Under the pieces are notes generated by a model, which worked only from the letters and a program-made list of their open reading frames with translations, was not told where the DNA came from and made no database searches. A program made the translations under genes and the position numbers. From NCBI GenBank assembly GCA_016777005.1, contig JADHSF010000006.1, positions 1-56,810 on the forward strand: a stretch of 56,810 nt of DNA, in the 5' to 3' direction. Origin of the DNA: SAR86 cluster bacterium. GTDB lineage: Bacteria; Pseudomonadota; Gammaproteobacteria; Magnimaribacterales; Magnimaribacteraceae. This document shows positions 37,892-48,048 of the stretch, in pieces; positions within the stretch are counted from its first letter, which is position 1, and every line of letters begins with the position of its first letter.

Positions 37892-39097
37892 ATGAAACCT
37901 TTAAGAAAGCTTCTAGACAGCTTAAAACCAAACTTCACCAATGGCGGTGCTCTTGAGAAATACTTTCCTTTATACGATGTATTTGAGAATCTATTTTATT
38001 CTTCAGATAAGAGGACCTTCGGTTCCGTTCATATCAGAGATAGCATAGATTTACAGAAAGTGATGGTTGTGGTCTGGATGGCAACTTTTCCAGCTATGTT
38101 CTATGGGATGTACAACTTAGGTTTTCAATCTCTTTCGGCTTTTCAAGAAATAGGTTCTATCAATAAAGATGATTGGCAATTTATATTCATAGACCTTATT
38201 TGCAATTACGATCCAAAAAATATTCTAGATTGCATTTGGTTTGGAGCCTGTTATTTCATTCCTATTTACTTGGTTACGTTTATTGTAGGAATCTTATGGG
38301 AAGTAGTTTTTGCTATTGTAAGAGGGCATGAAATCAATGAAGGAGCCTTCGTTACAACAGTTCTCTTTGCACTTTGTTGTCCTCCAGATGCACCATTATG
38401 GCAAGTAGCTGTAGGAATAAGTTTTGGAATAGTAGTGGCTAAAGAAATCTTTGGAGGAACTGGAAAAAATTTCTTAAATCCAGCTTTAGCTGGAAGAGCT
38501 TTTTTATATTTTGCATATCCTGTTCATTGGTCGGGAGACTCCGTGTGGGTGGCAGTAGATGGTTATAGCTCACCTACAATTTTAGGTATAGGTGCTCAAG
38601 AAGGACTGAATGGAATACAAGCTCAATATTCATGGACTGATGCCTTTTTTGGATCCATTCCAGGGTCGATAGGTGAGACTTCATCATTATTTATACTTTT
38701 AGGCTTAATGATATTGCTCTATACAAGAGTTGCCTCTTGGAGAATCATCGTAGGTGTTTTACTCGGAACTTTCTTCACTTCTGAGCTTTTCAATTTTATA
38801 GGCTCTGATACAAATCCCATGTTTTCATTGCCATTCCATTGGCATGTAGTGATAGGGGGCTTTGCATTTGGGCTCACATTTATGGCCGTAGAGCCAGTCT
38901 CTGGTTCTCATACCAATTTGGGTAGATGGTATTACGGTATTTTAATAGGAATAATGGTTGTGCTAATTCGAGTTGTTAATCCCGCTTATCCTGAAGGAAT
39001 GATGCTAGCAATTCTATTTGCTAATCTTTTTGCCCCTCTGATCGATCATTTTGTCCAAGAAAGAAATATTAAACAAAGATTAAGGCGAGTAAGCTAA
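37892..39097 (+). CDS. nqrB: Na+-translocating NADH:quinone reductase subunit B
   Basis: The largest membrane subunit, with about ten helices. It carries a covalent FMN, riboflavin and the sodium channel. The N terminus (PLYDVFENLFY, then HIRDSIDLQKVM) and the segments CCPPDAPLWQVAVG, GGTGKNFLNPALAGRAF and WHVVIGGFAFGLTFMAVEPVSG (parts) are diagnostic. The FMN-acceptor region reads DGYSSPT with Thr229 as the acceptor. The residue before the Thr is usually Ala (a -AT motif recognised by ApbE), so Pro here is unusual. nqrB starts directly after the nqrA stop and overlaps nqrC by one base. Confidence 0.97.
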   Translation: MKPLRKLLDSLKPNFTNGGALEKYFPLYDVFENLFYSSDKRTFGSVHIRDSIDLQKVMVVVWMATFPAMFYGMYNLGFQSLSAFQEIGSINKDDWQFIFIDLICNYDPKNILDCIWFGACYFIPIYLVTFIVGILWEVVFAIVRGHEINEGAFVTTVLFALCCPPDAPLWQVAVGISFGIVVAKEIFGGTGKNFLNPALAGRAFLYFAYPVHWSGDSVWVAVDGYSSPTILGIGAQEGLNGIQAQYSWTDAFFGSIPGSIGETSSLFILLGLMILLYTRVASWRIIVGVLLGTFFTSELFNFIGSDTNPMFSLPFHWHVVIGGFAFGLTFMAVEPVSGSHTNLGRWYYGILIGIMVVLIRVVNPAYPEGMMLAILFANLFAPLIDHFVQERNIKQRLRRVS

Positions 39098-39879
39098 TGA
39101 ATAATAACGATACTATTAAAAAGACTTTGATTGTAGCCATTTCTCTATGTCTTGTCTGCTCGGCTTTAATTTCATTTTCTGCAGTTGAATTAAGAGATCT
39201 TCAAGAGGCGAACAAAACATTAGATAAACAAAACAAAATCCTTTCTGCTGCCGGCTTGTTGGAGGAGGGAATTGATACGTCTATTTTATTTGAGTCAATC
39301 AACACTAAAATTGTTAATTTAGAGACAGGTTTATTTGACCAAAACATCAATATCGCAGATTATGAAGAAGGATCTTTTTCTAGAAATCCTTCAACATCTA
39401 TAGAGTTACCATCTGACGTTGATATAGCACTTCTTAAAAGAAGAGAAAATTTTCAAACAGTTTATCTTCATTACGAGGGTGAATTATTGAATGCTATCAT
39501 TCTACCGGTTCGAGGTTACGGACTATGGGGAACGATGAAGGGTTACTTGGCACTAGAACCAAATTTCAAAACCATAATTGGTTTAGAGTTTTTTGACCAT
39601 AAGGAAACACCTGGTTTAGGAGGTGAAATAGACAATCCGAAATGGAAAGCTATTTGGAAAGGTAAAGAAGTTTACTCAGATAATGGTGATGTTCTAATCT
39701 CAGTAATTAAAGGCTCTGTAGATAAGAGTAGTAATAATTCTAAATATAAAGTTGATGGCTTGTCAGGAGCTACAATAACCAGCAATGGGGTTTCTAATTT
39801 ACTTTCCTTTTGGTTAGGTGATATGGGATACGGACCTCTAATAGATAATATGAAATTGCAGGAGACTAAAGATGTCTAA
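39097..39879 (+). CDS. nqrC: Na+-translocating NADH:quinone reductase subunit C
   Basis: A periplasmic-facing subunit anchored by one N-terminal helix (about residues 9-30) and carrying a covalent FMN. The flavinylation motif SGAT is intact within [12 protein letters not shown], with Thr226 as acceptor. [17 protein letters not shown] and [15 protein letters not shown] are conserved NqrC/RnfG segments. Length is 260. It begins on the last base of nqrB (TAATG) and overlaps nqrD by 8 bp. Confidence 0.97.
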   Translation: MNNNDTIKKTLIVAISLCLVCSALISFSAVELRDLQEANKTLDKQNKILSAAGLLEEGIDTSILFESINTKIVNLETGLFDQNINIADYEEGSFSRNPSTSIELPSDVDIALLKRRENFQTVYLHYEGELLNAIILPVRGYGLWGTMKGYLALEPNFKTIIGLEFFDHKETPGLGGEIDNPKWKAIWKGKEVYSDNGDVLISVIKGSVDKSSNNSKYKVDGLSGATITSNGVSNLLSFWLGDMGYGPLIDNMKLQETKDV

Positions 39880-40540
39880 AGCAAAAGAAGCCTTACTGAA
39901 TCCTATCTTTAATGATAATCCAATAGCTTTGCAGATATTGGGTATATGTTCTGCTCTTGCTGTAACGGGCAATTTATACATAACATTAATTATGTGTGTG
40001 GCTTTAACTACAGTTGTTACTCTATCCAATTTATCTGTTTCTTTGATAAGAAATCATATTCCAACAAATATTCGTATCATTGTTCAAATATCTATTATCG
40101 CTACATTGGTTATGTTGGTTGATGAAGTCCTACAGGCATTTGATTATGAGAGCAGTAAGACTTTATCTGTATTTGTGGGGCTGATAGTTACAAACTGTAT
40201 CGTTATGGGTAGGGCAGAAGCTTTTGCAATGAAAAATGGGCCTTTATTGAGTGCCATTGATGGTTTTGGTAATGGACTAGGGTACAGCATCATTTTGATT
40301 ATTATAGCCATCATAAGAGAATTTATAGGTGCAGGTACCTTCTATGGTATAGAAATCATGCCCTTAACGACTAATGGGGGATGGTATCTTGCTAATAATT
40401 TCTTTTTAACACCTGCTAGCTCCTTTTTTATAATAGGATTTACTATTTGGGCTTTAAGAGAGTGGAAGACAGATCAAATTGAAAAACCTGAATTCAAAAT
40501 TTCTGAAAATAGTCTAGAAGCTGAGAAGAGGGCTGTCTGA
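39872..40540 (+). CDS. nqrD: Na+-translocating NADH:quinone reductase subunit D
   Basis: A six-helix inner-membrane subunit that with NqrE holds a membrane-embedded Fe-S centre. Ligand candidates Cys26 ([10 protein letters not shown]) and Cys109 ([14 protein letters not shown]) sit where the Vibrio enzyme has its Cys29 and Cys112. Length 222 fits the family. It begins inside nqrC and its stop overlaps the nqrE start by one base. Confidence 0.96.
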   Translation: MSKAKEALLNPIFNDNPIALQILGICSALAVTGNLYITLIMCVALTTVVTLSNLSVSLIRNHIPTNIRIIVQISIIATLVMLVDEVLQAFDYESSKTLSVFVGLIVTNCIVMGRAEAFAMKNGPLLSAIDGFGNGLGYSIILIIIAIIREFIGAGTFYGIEIMPLTTNGGWYLANNFFLTPASSFFIIGFTIWALREWKTDQIEKPEFKISENSLEAEKRAV

Positions 40541-41139
40541 TGTTGGAAGCTTACTTAAGTATCTTTATAAAGGCTGTATTTATTGAGAATATAGCAATCA
40601 ATTTTTTTCTTGGCATGTGTACTTTTCTAGCGATTTCAAAGAAAATACAACCTGCCATAGGTCTTGGGATAGCTGTAATAGTTGTGCTTGGACTTGCTGT
40701 ACCAATCAATAACTTAATCTTTAATTTTTTCTTAAAAGCTGACGCGTTATTTCCGGGTTCTGATTTGCACTTTGTAGGTTTAATTTGTTACATAGGTATT
40801 ATTGCAGCACTTGTTCAGATACTAGAAATGTTTCTAGATCGATATATACCTTCGCTCTACAATGCCTTAGGTGTATTCCTACCTTTAATCACAGTTAATT
40901 GTGCCATATTAGGAGGGGTCTTATTTTCTATAGAAAGGAATCTACAATTTACAGAAAGCGTGGTGTACGGTCTTGGTGCTGGGACTGGTTGGGCTTTGGC
41001 GATTGTTGCTCTTGCAGGTATAACTGAGAGGCTTAAATATGCAGATATTCCACAAGGTCTTCAGGGGCTGGGTATAACTTTCATCACCGTTGGGCTCATG
41101 TGTTTTGGTTTTTTATCATTTGGAGGTATTTCTTTATAA
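40540..41139 (+). CDS. nqrE: Na+-translocating NADH:quinone reductase subunit E
   Basis: The six-helix membrane partner of NqrD, inserted with inverted topology. The Fe-S ligand candidates are Cys27 ([10 protein letters not shown]) and Cys121 (TVNCAILGG), at the positions expected from Vibrio Nqr[23 protein letters not shown] (key: [13 protein letters not shown]) is conserved. Length 199. One base separates its stop from the nqrF start. Confidence 0.96.
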   Translation: MLEAYLSIFIKAVFIENIAINFFLGMCTFLAISKKIQPAIGLGIAVIVVLGLAVPINNLIFNFFLKADALFPGSDLHFVGLICYIGIIAALVQILEMFLDRYIPSLYNALGVFLPLITVNCAILGGVLFSIERNLQFTESVVYGLGAGTGWALAIVALAGITERLKYADIPQGLQGLGITFITVGLMCFGFLSFGGISL

Positions 41140-41140
41140 G

Positions 41141-42373
41141 ATGGACTTTTTACAAAATGAAATTGTTCTAGGCGTTCTTGTTTTTACTATAGCTGTAAAT
41201 ATGATGGTGTTTGTCATATTGGGTGCTAGAAAACTATTGGTTTCATCTGGCAATGTCAGCATTTCAATGAATGATGCTGCAAAATCTGTAGATGTTGAAT
41301 CAGGCGGAAAATTGCTTCAAACATTAGCTTCGCAAAATTTATTTTTATCCTCGGCCTGTGGCGGTGGTGGAACCTGCGCACAATGTAAGTGCCAAGTAAT
41401 CAGCGGCGGTGGTTCCATACTTCCTACTGAAGAGTCTCATTTCACAAATAAAGAAAAAAAAGAAGGGTGGCGTTTATCGTGTCAGGTTCCAGTTAAAGAT
41501 AATATGGAAATTGTTGTACCAAACGAGGTATTTGGTGCAAAAAAATGGGAATGTGAAGTTGTATCAAATGAGAATGTTGCAACTTTTATTAAAGAGTTGG
41601 TTCTAAAGCTTCCAGAAGGTGAGGAGGTTGGATTTAAAGCAGGCGGGTATGTCCAGATGGAAATACCTCCTTATGAACTTGAATATAAATCATTCGACGT
41701 TGACAAAGAGTACCATGAAGATTGGGATAGATTTGGAGTATGGGAAAATACGTCAAAAACATTAGAGCCTGTTATTAGAGCTTACTCTATGGCTAATTAT
41801 CCAAATGAGAAAGGGATCATGAAATTTAATATTAGAATTGCTTCCCCGCCACCCGGTACAGATTTTCCAGCTGGAGAAATGACTTCTTATATTTTTAATC
41901 TCAAAGAAGGAGATAAGTTAACTATTTTTGGTCCATTTGGTGAATTTTTTGCAGAAGAAACTGAAAGTGAAATGGTCTTCATAGGCGGCGGGGCTGGCAT
42001 GGCTCCAATGCGCTCTCATATCTTTGATCAATTACTTAGGTTGAATACAAACAGAAAGATTACATTCTTCTATGGAGCAAGAAGCCTCAGAGAAATGTTT
42101 TATACAGAAGAGTATAACAAGCTAGCAGAAGAGCATGAGAATTTTCAGTGGCATGTTGCACTTTCTGATCCTCTTCCTGAAGATAATTGGGAAGGTCATA
42201 CAGGATTCATTCATCAGGTTATACATGATCAGTATCTGAAAGATCATCCAGCGCCCGAGGATTGTGAATATTATATGTGTGGTCCCCCTATGATGATGGA
42301 TGCTTGTTTTGATATGCTTGACCGGTTGGGTGTAGAACCAGAAGCTATTAAATTTGATGACTTTGGCAGTTAA
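41141..42373 (+). CDS. nqrF: Na+-translocating NADH:quinone reductase subunit F
   Basis: The NADH-oxidising entry subunit. An N-terminal helix (about residues 7-28) precedes a [2Fe-2S] domain with Cys73, Cys79, Cys82 and Cys114. A ferredoxin-NADP reductase-like module follows, with the FAD motif RAYSMANYP and the NADH site [13 protein letters not shown] and GPPMMMDA. I start it at 41141, one base after nqrE. An upstream in-frame codon at 41090 would add 17 residues lying inside nqrE. Length is 410, as in Vibrio. Confidence 0.97.
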   Translation: MDFLQNEIVLGVLVFTIAVNMMVFVILGARKLLVSSGNVSISMNDAAKSVDVESGGKLLQTLASQNLFLSSACGGGGTCAQCKCQVISGGGSILPTEESHFTNKEKKEGWRLSCQVPVKDNMEIVVPNEVFGAKKWECEVVSNENVATFIKELVLKLPEGEEVGFKAGGYVQMEIPPYELEYKSFDVDKEYHEDWDRFGVWENTSKTLEPVIRAYSMANYPNEKGIMKFNIRIASPPPGTDFPAGEMTSYIFNLKEGDKLTIFGPFGEFFAEETESEMVFIGGGAGMAPMRSHIFDQLLRLNTNRKITFFYGARSLREMFYTEEYNKLAEEHENFQWHVALSDPLPEDNWEGHTGFIHQVIHDQYLKDHPAPEDCEYYMCGPPMMMDACFDMLDRLGVEPEAIKFDDFGS

Positions 42374-42376
42374 TAC

Positions 42377-43393
42377 TTGATAAAGAATTATCTTCCAATT
42401 TTCCTTTTAATTTCCTTTGTTTTTATAATTTCGATTTCTTTTATACATGAAGAAGAGATTGTTGCAAAAAATATTTCTGGTTCAGTGATGGGGACTACCT
42501 ATAACATTAATCTCCAGATTGATAATCCTGAAAATATAGAATCTTCAATAGGAAATATTTTTGGCAATGTGAATGAAGAGATGTCAACTTATATAGAAGA
42601 CTCAATGATTTCTAGAGTTAATAAATCTGTAATAGGTGAGTGGACTCCAGTAAACAAAGACTTTATAGAGGTTTTGGCTTACGCAACAACTTTGTGCATA
42701 AAAACTGACGGAGTTTATGATGTAACCATTGGCAAGATAGTGGATTCTTGGGGTTTCGGTCCAGAAGAAGTTAAGGAGAAGCCAAAAAAAAATGATCTGA
42801 GATATTTTCAAGACCAAATAGGGTGCAACTCAATAGAATTTGATCACGAAAGATTCCTGGTAAAAAAACTTAAAGATATTGCTTTAGATTTTTCTTCAAT
42901 AGCCAAGGGCTTTGCGATTGATAAGGCTTTCTTGTATCTAAAAAATGAAGAAAAAATAAAAAGCTTCATGGTGGAGCTGGGTGGAGAAATAAGAACAACG
43001 TCTTTAAAGCCCGACAGGAAAGCTTGGAAGGTAGGAGTTATCAATCCTTTAAACCCATCAGTATTCATTCATATTTTTTACTCCGATAATCATGAATCCT
43101 TTGCAATGGCGACTTCAGGAGATTATATGAATATAAGAATATTTAATGATGAGAAATACAGTCACACAATAGATTCAAATGCCTTGCCAAGAGAATTCAA
43201 GAAAAAATCAGTCTCTGTTATATCAACAAATACAATGAAAGCGGATGCGTTAGCTACAGCGTTAAATGCAATGGAATTAAATCAAGCCATAATTTTTGCA
43301 GACAAAAATAACATCAAGGCTCTGTTTGTGACTGAAGAAGATAATGAAGCCAAATTAATATTTTCTAAAGAACTACAAAAGGTTAAAATATAA
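42377..43393 (+). CDS. apbE: FAD:protein FMN transferase
   Basis: Attaches FMN by a phosphoester bond to Thr of NqrB and NqrC, outside the cytoplasm. The first helix (about residues 5-22) serves as a signal or anchor and lacks a lipobox Cys. The substrate-binding segments SGSVMGTTYNI, DFSSIAKGFAID, VELGGEIRT and ATSGDYMN are all present, as is the C-terminal TMKADALATALNAM. The start is TTG at 42377, just after the nqrF stop, which explains the short spacer. Encoding it with its two protein substrates makes its role here clear. Confidence 0.93.
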   Translation: MIKNYLPIFLLISFVFIISISFIHEEEIVAKNISGSVMGTTYNINLQIDNPENIESSIGNIFGNVNEEMSTYIEDSMISRVNKSVIGEWTPVNKDFIEVLAYATTLCIKTDGVYDVTIGKIVDSWGFGPEEVKEKPKKNDLRYFQDQIGCNSIEFDHERFLVKKLKDIALDFSSIAKGFAIDKAFLYLKNEEKIKSFMVELGGEIRTTSLKPDRKAWKVGVINPLNPSVFIHIFYSDNHESFAMATSGDYMNIRIFNDEKYSHTIDSNALPREFKKKSVSVISTNTMKADALATALNAMELNQAIIFADKNNIKALFVTEEDNEAKLIFSKELQKVKI

Positions 43394-43395
43394 AG

Positions 43396-43572
43396 ATGCT
43401 AGAAACACTAATAATATTTCTCATATTAATGACAATAGTTTGCATCATGTCTGTAGGATTATTCTTTGGAAAAAAACCTATTTCAGGGTCATGTGGAGGC
43501 CTGGCTAATTTAGAGCCCGGGAGAGATTGCGAGCTCTGTGGAGGAAATCCCTCTAAATGTGCGGAACAATAA
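43396..43572 (+). CDS. nqrM: Na+-NQR maturation protein NqrM
   Basis: A 58-residue small membrane protein, two bases after apbE. Residues 3-24 form a single helix. After it comes GSCGGLANL and a cluster CELCGGNPSKC, giving Cys33, Cys45, Cys48 and Cys55. This is the DUF539/NqrM signature. NqrM is needed to insert iron at the NqrD/NqrE centre in Vibrio. Its stop codon is the first part of the terminator stem. Confidence 0.93.
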   Translation: MLETLIIFLILMTIVCIMSVGLFFGKKPISGSCGGLANLEPGRDCELCGGNPSKCAEQ

Positions 43573-43597
43573 AAAGGGAGCTAAAAGCTCCCTTTTT
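43571..43597. terminator. Bidirectional intrinsic terminator between nqrM and aceA
   Basis: A near-perfect inverted repeat has GGGAGC (43576-43581), a five-base loop, and GCTCCC (43587-43592), flanked by AAAAA on the left and TTTTT on the right. It can stop the rightward nqr operon and the leftward aceA gene, whose stop is 19 bp away. The stem begins at the nqrM stop codon. Confidence 0.88.
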
Positions 43598-43615
43598 ATT
43601 GAATCAGTAAGTATT

Positions 43616-45196
43616 CTAGAATTGATTCATAGTATTGTCTTCACCAGAAGCTTTTAAAGCAGCTTCACCAGCAAAGTATTCTTTATGATCATCTCCCATG
43701 TCAGATCCTGCCATATTTTGATGTTTAACACAGGCTATGCCTTCTCTAATTTCCTTTCTCTGAACTCCTTCTACATATCCAAGCATCCCTTTTTCGCCGA
43801 AGTATTCTTTAGCTAAGTTATCAGTAGATAGGGCTGCTGTGTGATAAGTTGGAAGTGTTATCAGATGATGGAAGATACCTGCTTGTTTTGCAGCGTCAGC
43901 CTGGAAAGTTCTAATTCTTTCATCTGCTTCTTTAGCTAATTCTGTAAGATCATAATCTATGCTCATCAAGTCTTCACGTTCATATGCAGAGGTATCTTTT
44001 CCTTCTTCAACCATTGAATCAAAAACTTGTTGCCTGAAATTTAATGTCCAGTTGAAAGACGGACTATTGTTGTAAACCAGCTTTGCATTAGGTACCACTT
44101 TTTTGATTTCTTCCATCATTGCACCAATCTGACCTATATGAGGTTTTTCTGTTTCTATCCATATTAGATCAGCCCCATTTTGAAGACTAGTTATAGAATC
44201 TAATATACATCTAGCCTCTCCTGTTCCTTCTTTGAATCTATAAAGATTGCTTGGTAATCTTTTGGGTCTTACGACTTTTCCGTGATGGTTAATAAGCACA
44301 TCACCATGATTCATTTCACCCTCAGCAACTTCTTCTAAATCAAGAAAAGAATTATATTGATCGCCTAAATCTCCCACTTCTTGAGTAATGGCAATTTGTT
44401 TGGTTAAACCTGCACCGAGTGAATCTGTCCTAGCAACAATCACTCCATCATCAACACCAAGTTCTAAAAATGCGTAACGAACAGCATTAATTTTTGCTAA
44501 AAAGTCAGAATGAGGCACGGTTACCTTACCGTCTTGATGTCCGCATTGCTTTTCATCGGATACTTGATTTTCTATTTGTATGCAACAAGCCCCAGCTTCT
44601 ATCATTTGTTTGGCCATCAAGTAAGTCGCTTCTTCATTTCCAAAGCCCGCATCAATATCAGCAATTATTGGAACAATGTGTGTCTGAAAATTATCTATTT
44701 TATTTTGAATTTCTTCTTTTTTATCTTCTGCACAAGCATCCAGTTCTCTGAATAAACCACCAAGTTCTCTGGCGTCAGCTTGTTTCAAGAATGTGTATAG
44801 TTCGTCAATCAATGAGGCTACTGTTGTTTTTTCATGCATTGATTGATCGGGCAATGGGCCGAAGTCAGATCTTAGAGCCGCCACCATCCATCCAGATAAA
44901 TATAAATATTTTTTGTCAGTATTTCCAAAATGCTTTTTAATAGATATAAGTTTCTGTTGCCCAATGAAACCATGCCAACAGCCTAAAGATTGAGTATAAG
45001 ATTCTGGGCTAGCATCATACTCTTCCATATCCTTTCTCATTATTGCAGCTGTATATCTTGCAATATCAAGCCCTGATTGGAATTGATTCTGCATTCTCAT
45101 CCTGGCAGCATTCTCTGGGTTAATGTTTACATTTGAGCTTTTGTCCTTACTTTTTAGTTCAGTAAGCTCTTTAATCAAATCTTTGTAAGAGGCCAT
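43616..45196 (-). CDS. aceA: Isocitrate lyase (long form)
   Basis: Splits isocitrate to glyoxylate and succinate, opening the glyoxylate shunt for growth on fatty acids and acetate. The catalytic Cys218 lies in KQCGHQDGK, the metal site is in DIDAGFGNEEAT, and substrate-binding NNSPSFNW is near the C-terminal third. The 526-residue length and sequence fit the long form known from Pseudomonas and cold marine gammaproteobacteria rather than the 434-residue E. coli form. A strong GGAAGG precedes the ATG. The NADP-Icd of this window competes for the same substrate. No malate synthase is in the window. Confidence 0.96.
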   Translation of the reverse strand: MASYKDLIKELTELKSKDKSSNVNINPENAARMRMQNQFQSGLDIARYTAAIMRKDMEEYDASPESYTQSLGCWHGFIGQQKLISIKKHFGNTDKKYLYLSGWMVAALRSDFGPLPDQSMHEKTTVASLIDELYTFLKQADARELGGLFRELDACAEDKKEEIQNKIDNFQTHIVPIIADIDAGFGNEEATYLMAKQMIEAGACCIQIENQVSDEKQCGHQDGKVTVPHSDFLAKINAVRYAFLELGVDDGVIVARTDSLGAGLTKQIAITQEVGDLGDQYNSFLDLEEVAEGEMNHGDVLINHHGKVVRPKRLPSNLYRFKEGTGEARCILDSITSLQNGADLIWIETEKPHIGQIGAMMEEIKKVVPNAKLVYNNSPSFNWTLNFRQQVFDSMVEEGKDTSAYEREDLMSIDYDLTELAKEADERIRTFQADAAKQAGIFHHLITLPTYHTAALSTDNLAKEYFGEKGMLGYVEGVQRKEIREGIACVKHQNMAGSDMGDDHKEYFAGEAALKASGEDNTMNQF

Positions 45197-45322
45197 AATC
45201 CTTCCTATTTAATAATTGAAGTCACTTAAAACCTTAAATCTTATTACTGTACCTGTTGAGTAAAAAAGGAAGATTTATAGGATTTTAAAAAAGGCGTCAG
45301 TTTAACGGGAAATGTCTATAAA

Positions 45323-46696
45323 TCAACTATCTTTTAGATCTTTAGCAAGTTTTGCTGCTAAGCCGATATATAAACTTGGCGTAAGCTTCGATAGATTTTG
45401 CTTATCACTATAAGGTACATCCATTTCATCTATAAATTTTGCCAAGTCTTCTCTAGAGATTTTTTTTCCTCTAGAAAGTTTTTTCATCAACTCATATCCG
45501 TTGGGTATATTATTTTTTCTTATAACTGTTTGAACGGCCTCTGTTAATACTTCCCAAGAATCATCTAGATCTTGTTTTAATTTTATTTTATTAATCTCTA
45601 ATTTATTAAGTCCTTTTAGTAAAGAGTACAAAGCTAAATTTATATATCCAAAAGAAGAGCCTATGTTTCTCATTATTGTTGAGTCTGTAAGATCTCTCTG
45701 CCATCTTGAAATAGTTACTGTATTACTAATGTGAGTCAGGATAGCATTGGCTATACCAAAATTACCTTCTGCATTTTCAAAATCAATTGGATTGACCTTG
45801 TGAGGCATAGTCGAAGATCCAACTTCTCCTTCTTTTAATTGTTGTGAAAAGTAGCCTAATGATATGTAACCCCAAATATCCCTGCATAAGTCTATGAGTA
45901 TATTGTTTAGTTTTACATAATCACCTAGAAGTAATGCGATTGTATCTTTAGGCTCGACTTGGGTTGTGTGTTTATTAAAATCAAGCTTTAGATTATTGAC
46001 AAAACTTTTAGCAACCACTTCCCAGTTAATTTGAGGGTAGGCCACCATATGAGCATTATAGTTACCTACAGCACCATTGATCTTTCCGCTCATTACGTGT
46101 CTATTAATCTCATTTTTTAGTTTTTTTATTCTATGGAAGAAATTAGCAAATTCCTTTCCCATTGTTGTAGGGGATGCGCTTTGACCATGAGTCCTAGATA
46201 GCATAGGATTATTGGAATATTGCTTGGAAAGAAATTTAATACGATTAGTGAGTATTTTTAAGGATTTCTTAGTAATCATTGAAGCATCTTTTATCATCAA
46301 TGCGTATGCTAGATTATTAATATCCTCAGAAGTGCAAGCGAAGTGTATAAATTCAGTATAGGGAGCTAAATTCTTATTTAGTTTAAATTTCTCTTTGAGA
46401 AAATATTCTACGGCTTTCACATCATGATTCGTTCTACTTTCTATAGATTTAATTTTTTTTGCGTCTTTAATATTAAAATTATCAATCAAATCATTAAGAT
46501 AAAGAGTATCTTTAATATTCAAAGAAGGGAGTTCCTTTATTTTTGAATTTTTAGATAAGTGAATGAACCACTTTATTTCAACAATAACCCTATAGCGTAT
46601 TAAGCCATATTCACTAGCTATACCTCTTAAGTCTGCAACAGAATCACTATATCTGCCATCTAACGGAGAGATAGATAGAAGTTTTTCAATTTTCAT
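45323..46696 (-). CDS. purB: Adenylosuccinate lyase
   Basis: Catalyses two fumarate-releasing steps of purine synthesis. The superfamily signature GSSTMPHKVNPIDFENAEGN is at about residues 293-312, with the catalytic Ser in GSS. The N-terminal SPLDGRYSDSVADLRG and the His of RTHGQSASPTTMGKE complete the site. Length 457 is normal (E. coli 456). It is Ile/Lys/Asn-rich, as expected in an AT-rich genome. It is divergent from the amidohydrolase gene across 65 bp, with a TATAAT on the minus strand at 46708-46703. Confidence 0.97.
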   Translation of the reverse strand: MKIEKLLSISPLDGRYSDSVADLRGIASEYGLIRYRVIVEIKWFIHLSKNSKIKELPSLNIKDTLYLNDLIDNFNIKDAKKIKSIESRTNHDVKAVEYFLKEKFKLNKNLAPYTEFIHFACTSEDINNLAYALMIKDASMITKKSLKILTNRIKFLSKQYSNNPMLSRTHGQSASPTTMGKEFANFFHRIKKLKNEINRHVMSGKINGAVGNYNAHMVAYPQINWEVVAKSFVNNLKLDFNKHTTQVEPKDTIALLLGDYVKLNNILIDLCRDIWGYISLGYFSQQLKEGEVGSSTMPHKVNPIDFENAEGNFGIANAILTHISNTVTISRWQRDLTDSTIMRNIGSSFGYINLALYSLLKGLNKLEINKIKLKQDLDDSWEVLTEAVQTVIRKNNIPNGYELMKKLSRGKKISREDLAKFIDEMDVPYSDKQNLSKLTPSLYIGLAAKLAKDLKDS

Positions 46697-46761
46697 TTGG
46701 TTATTATAGCTTATGTTTTTTAGTGCTTGCCTTAGAGGTGAACAGGATACAAACTAGTTGA

Positions 46762-48042
46762 ATGAAAAAGGTTCTATTTACTCTAGTAATGTCTTTATTT
46801 TATCTTGCCATACATGCCAAGACGGTAATACATGCAGGTTACTTGTTTGATGCTGATACTGCTTCATTAGAGCCGGAAATGACGATTGTGATCGAAGAAA
46901 ATATAATTACAGACGTTGTAGCTGGTTACATTTCCCCTGAATCAGATGATCTTTACATAGACCTAACTGGCTACTATATTTTACCGGGTCTTATAGATAT
47001 GCATGTTCATCTCACCAGCCAAAGCTCTTCAAAGGCATACATAGAAAGAACTACACTCAATTCAGCTGATTATGCAATTAGAGCAACAAAAAATGCAGAA
47101 AAAACACTGCTTGCAGGATTTACTTCCGTAAGGAACTTGGGCGATGCAGATTCAATAACTATTTCACTTAGAAATGCCATAAATAATGGAGTGACATTCG
47201 GACCAAGAATCTTTTCTTCAGGTACCACTATATCAACAACAGGGGGACATGGTGATCCTACTAATTCCTTGAACTTAACTTTAACTTCTGATCCTGGACC
47301 AAGAGAGGGAGTGATCAATGGCAAAGAAGATGCATATAAAGCAGTAAGACATCGTTACAAGCAAGATGCAGATCTCATTAAGATAACGGCAACTGGCGGA
47401 GTTCTCAGTAATGCTAAAAATGGTCAGAATCCTCAAATGACAGTAGATGAAATAAAAGCAATTGTTGCATCTGCTAAGGACTATGGTTTTAAAGTTGCGG
47501 CACATGCTCACGGATCTGAAGGCATTAAAAGAGCGACATTGGCTGGTGTAGATTCAATTGAACACGGAACACTTATGGATAAAGAAGGCGCATCTCTTAT
47601 GAGAGAAAGAGGAACTTATTACGTGCCAACACTTCTCGCAGGAAAATGGGTTGCAGATAAAGCCTTGATCGAAGACTATTACCCACCTTTTGTTGAAATA
47701 AAAGCACTCGAAATCGGACCTCAACTTCAAGCAACCTTTTCTATGGCCAATCAGGCCGGTTTGAAGATTGCTTTCGGTACAGATACTGGTGTATCGCCAC
47801 ATGGAGAAAATGCAAAAGAATTTAAACTCATGATCGATGCTGGGATGTCAGAGAAAGAGGCTATTTTAAGTGCTACACTTAATGCTGCAGATTTGCTTGG
47901 AAAAAATAATGAAATAGGTAGCCTCTCAAAAGGTAAGCTAGCAGACTTAATTGGAGTCTCAAAAAATCCATTAGAGGATATCACTATTCTTGAGACGGTA
48001 GATTTTGTAATGAAAGGAGGAGAGGTTGTAAAACAACCTTAA
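46762..48042 (+). CDS. Secreted amidohydrolase family protein
   Basis: A 426-residue metal-dependent hydrolase of the imidazolonepropionase/Xaa-Pro-dipeptidase-like branch, exported by a signal peptide (residues 1-19, cleavage after AIHA). Metal ligands are His81-x-His83 in LIDMHVHL, Lys207 in LIKITATGG, His248 and His250 in AAHAHG, His268 in IEHGT, and Asp341 in FGTDTG. Such periplasmic enzymes are often annotated as prolidases, acting on N-acyl or Pro-containing peptides; the substrate is not proven. A GST-like gene follows 6 bp later. Divergent from purB. Confidence 0.88.
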   Translation: MKKVLFTLVMSLFYLAIHAKTVIHAGYLFDADTASLEPEMTIVIEENIITDVVAGYISPESDDLYIDLTGYYILPGLIDMHVHLTSQSSSKAYIERTTLNSADYAIRATKNAEKTLLAGFTSVRNLGDADSITISLRNAINNGVTFGPRIFSSGTTISTTGGHGDPTNSLNLTLTSDPGPREGVINGKEDAYKAVRHRYKQDADLIKITATGGVLSNAKNGQNPQMTVDEIKAIVASAKDYGFKVAAHAHGSEGIKRATLAGVDSIEHGTLMDKEGASLMRERGTYYVPTLLAGKWVADKALIEDYYPPFVEIKALEIGPQLQATFSMANQAGLKIAFGTDTGVSPHGENAKEFKLMIDAGMSEKEAILSATLNAADLLGKNNEIGSLSKGKLADLIGVSKNPLEDITILETVDFVMKGGEVVKQP

Positions 48043-48048
48043 ATAAAT

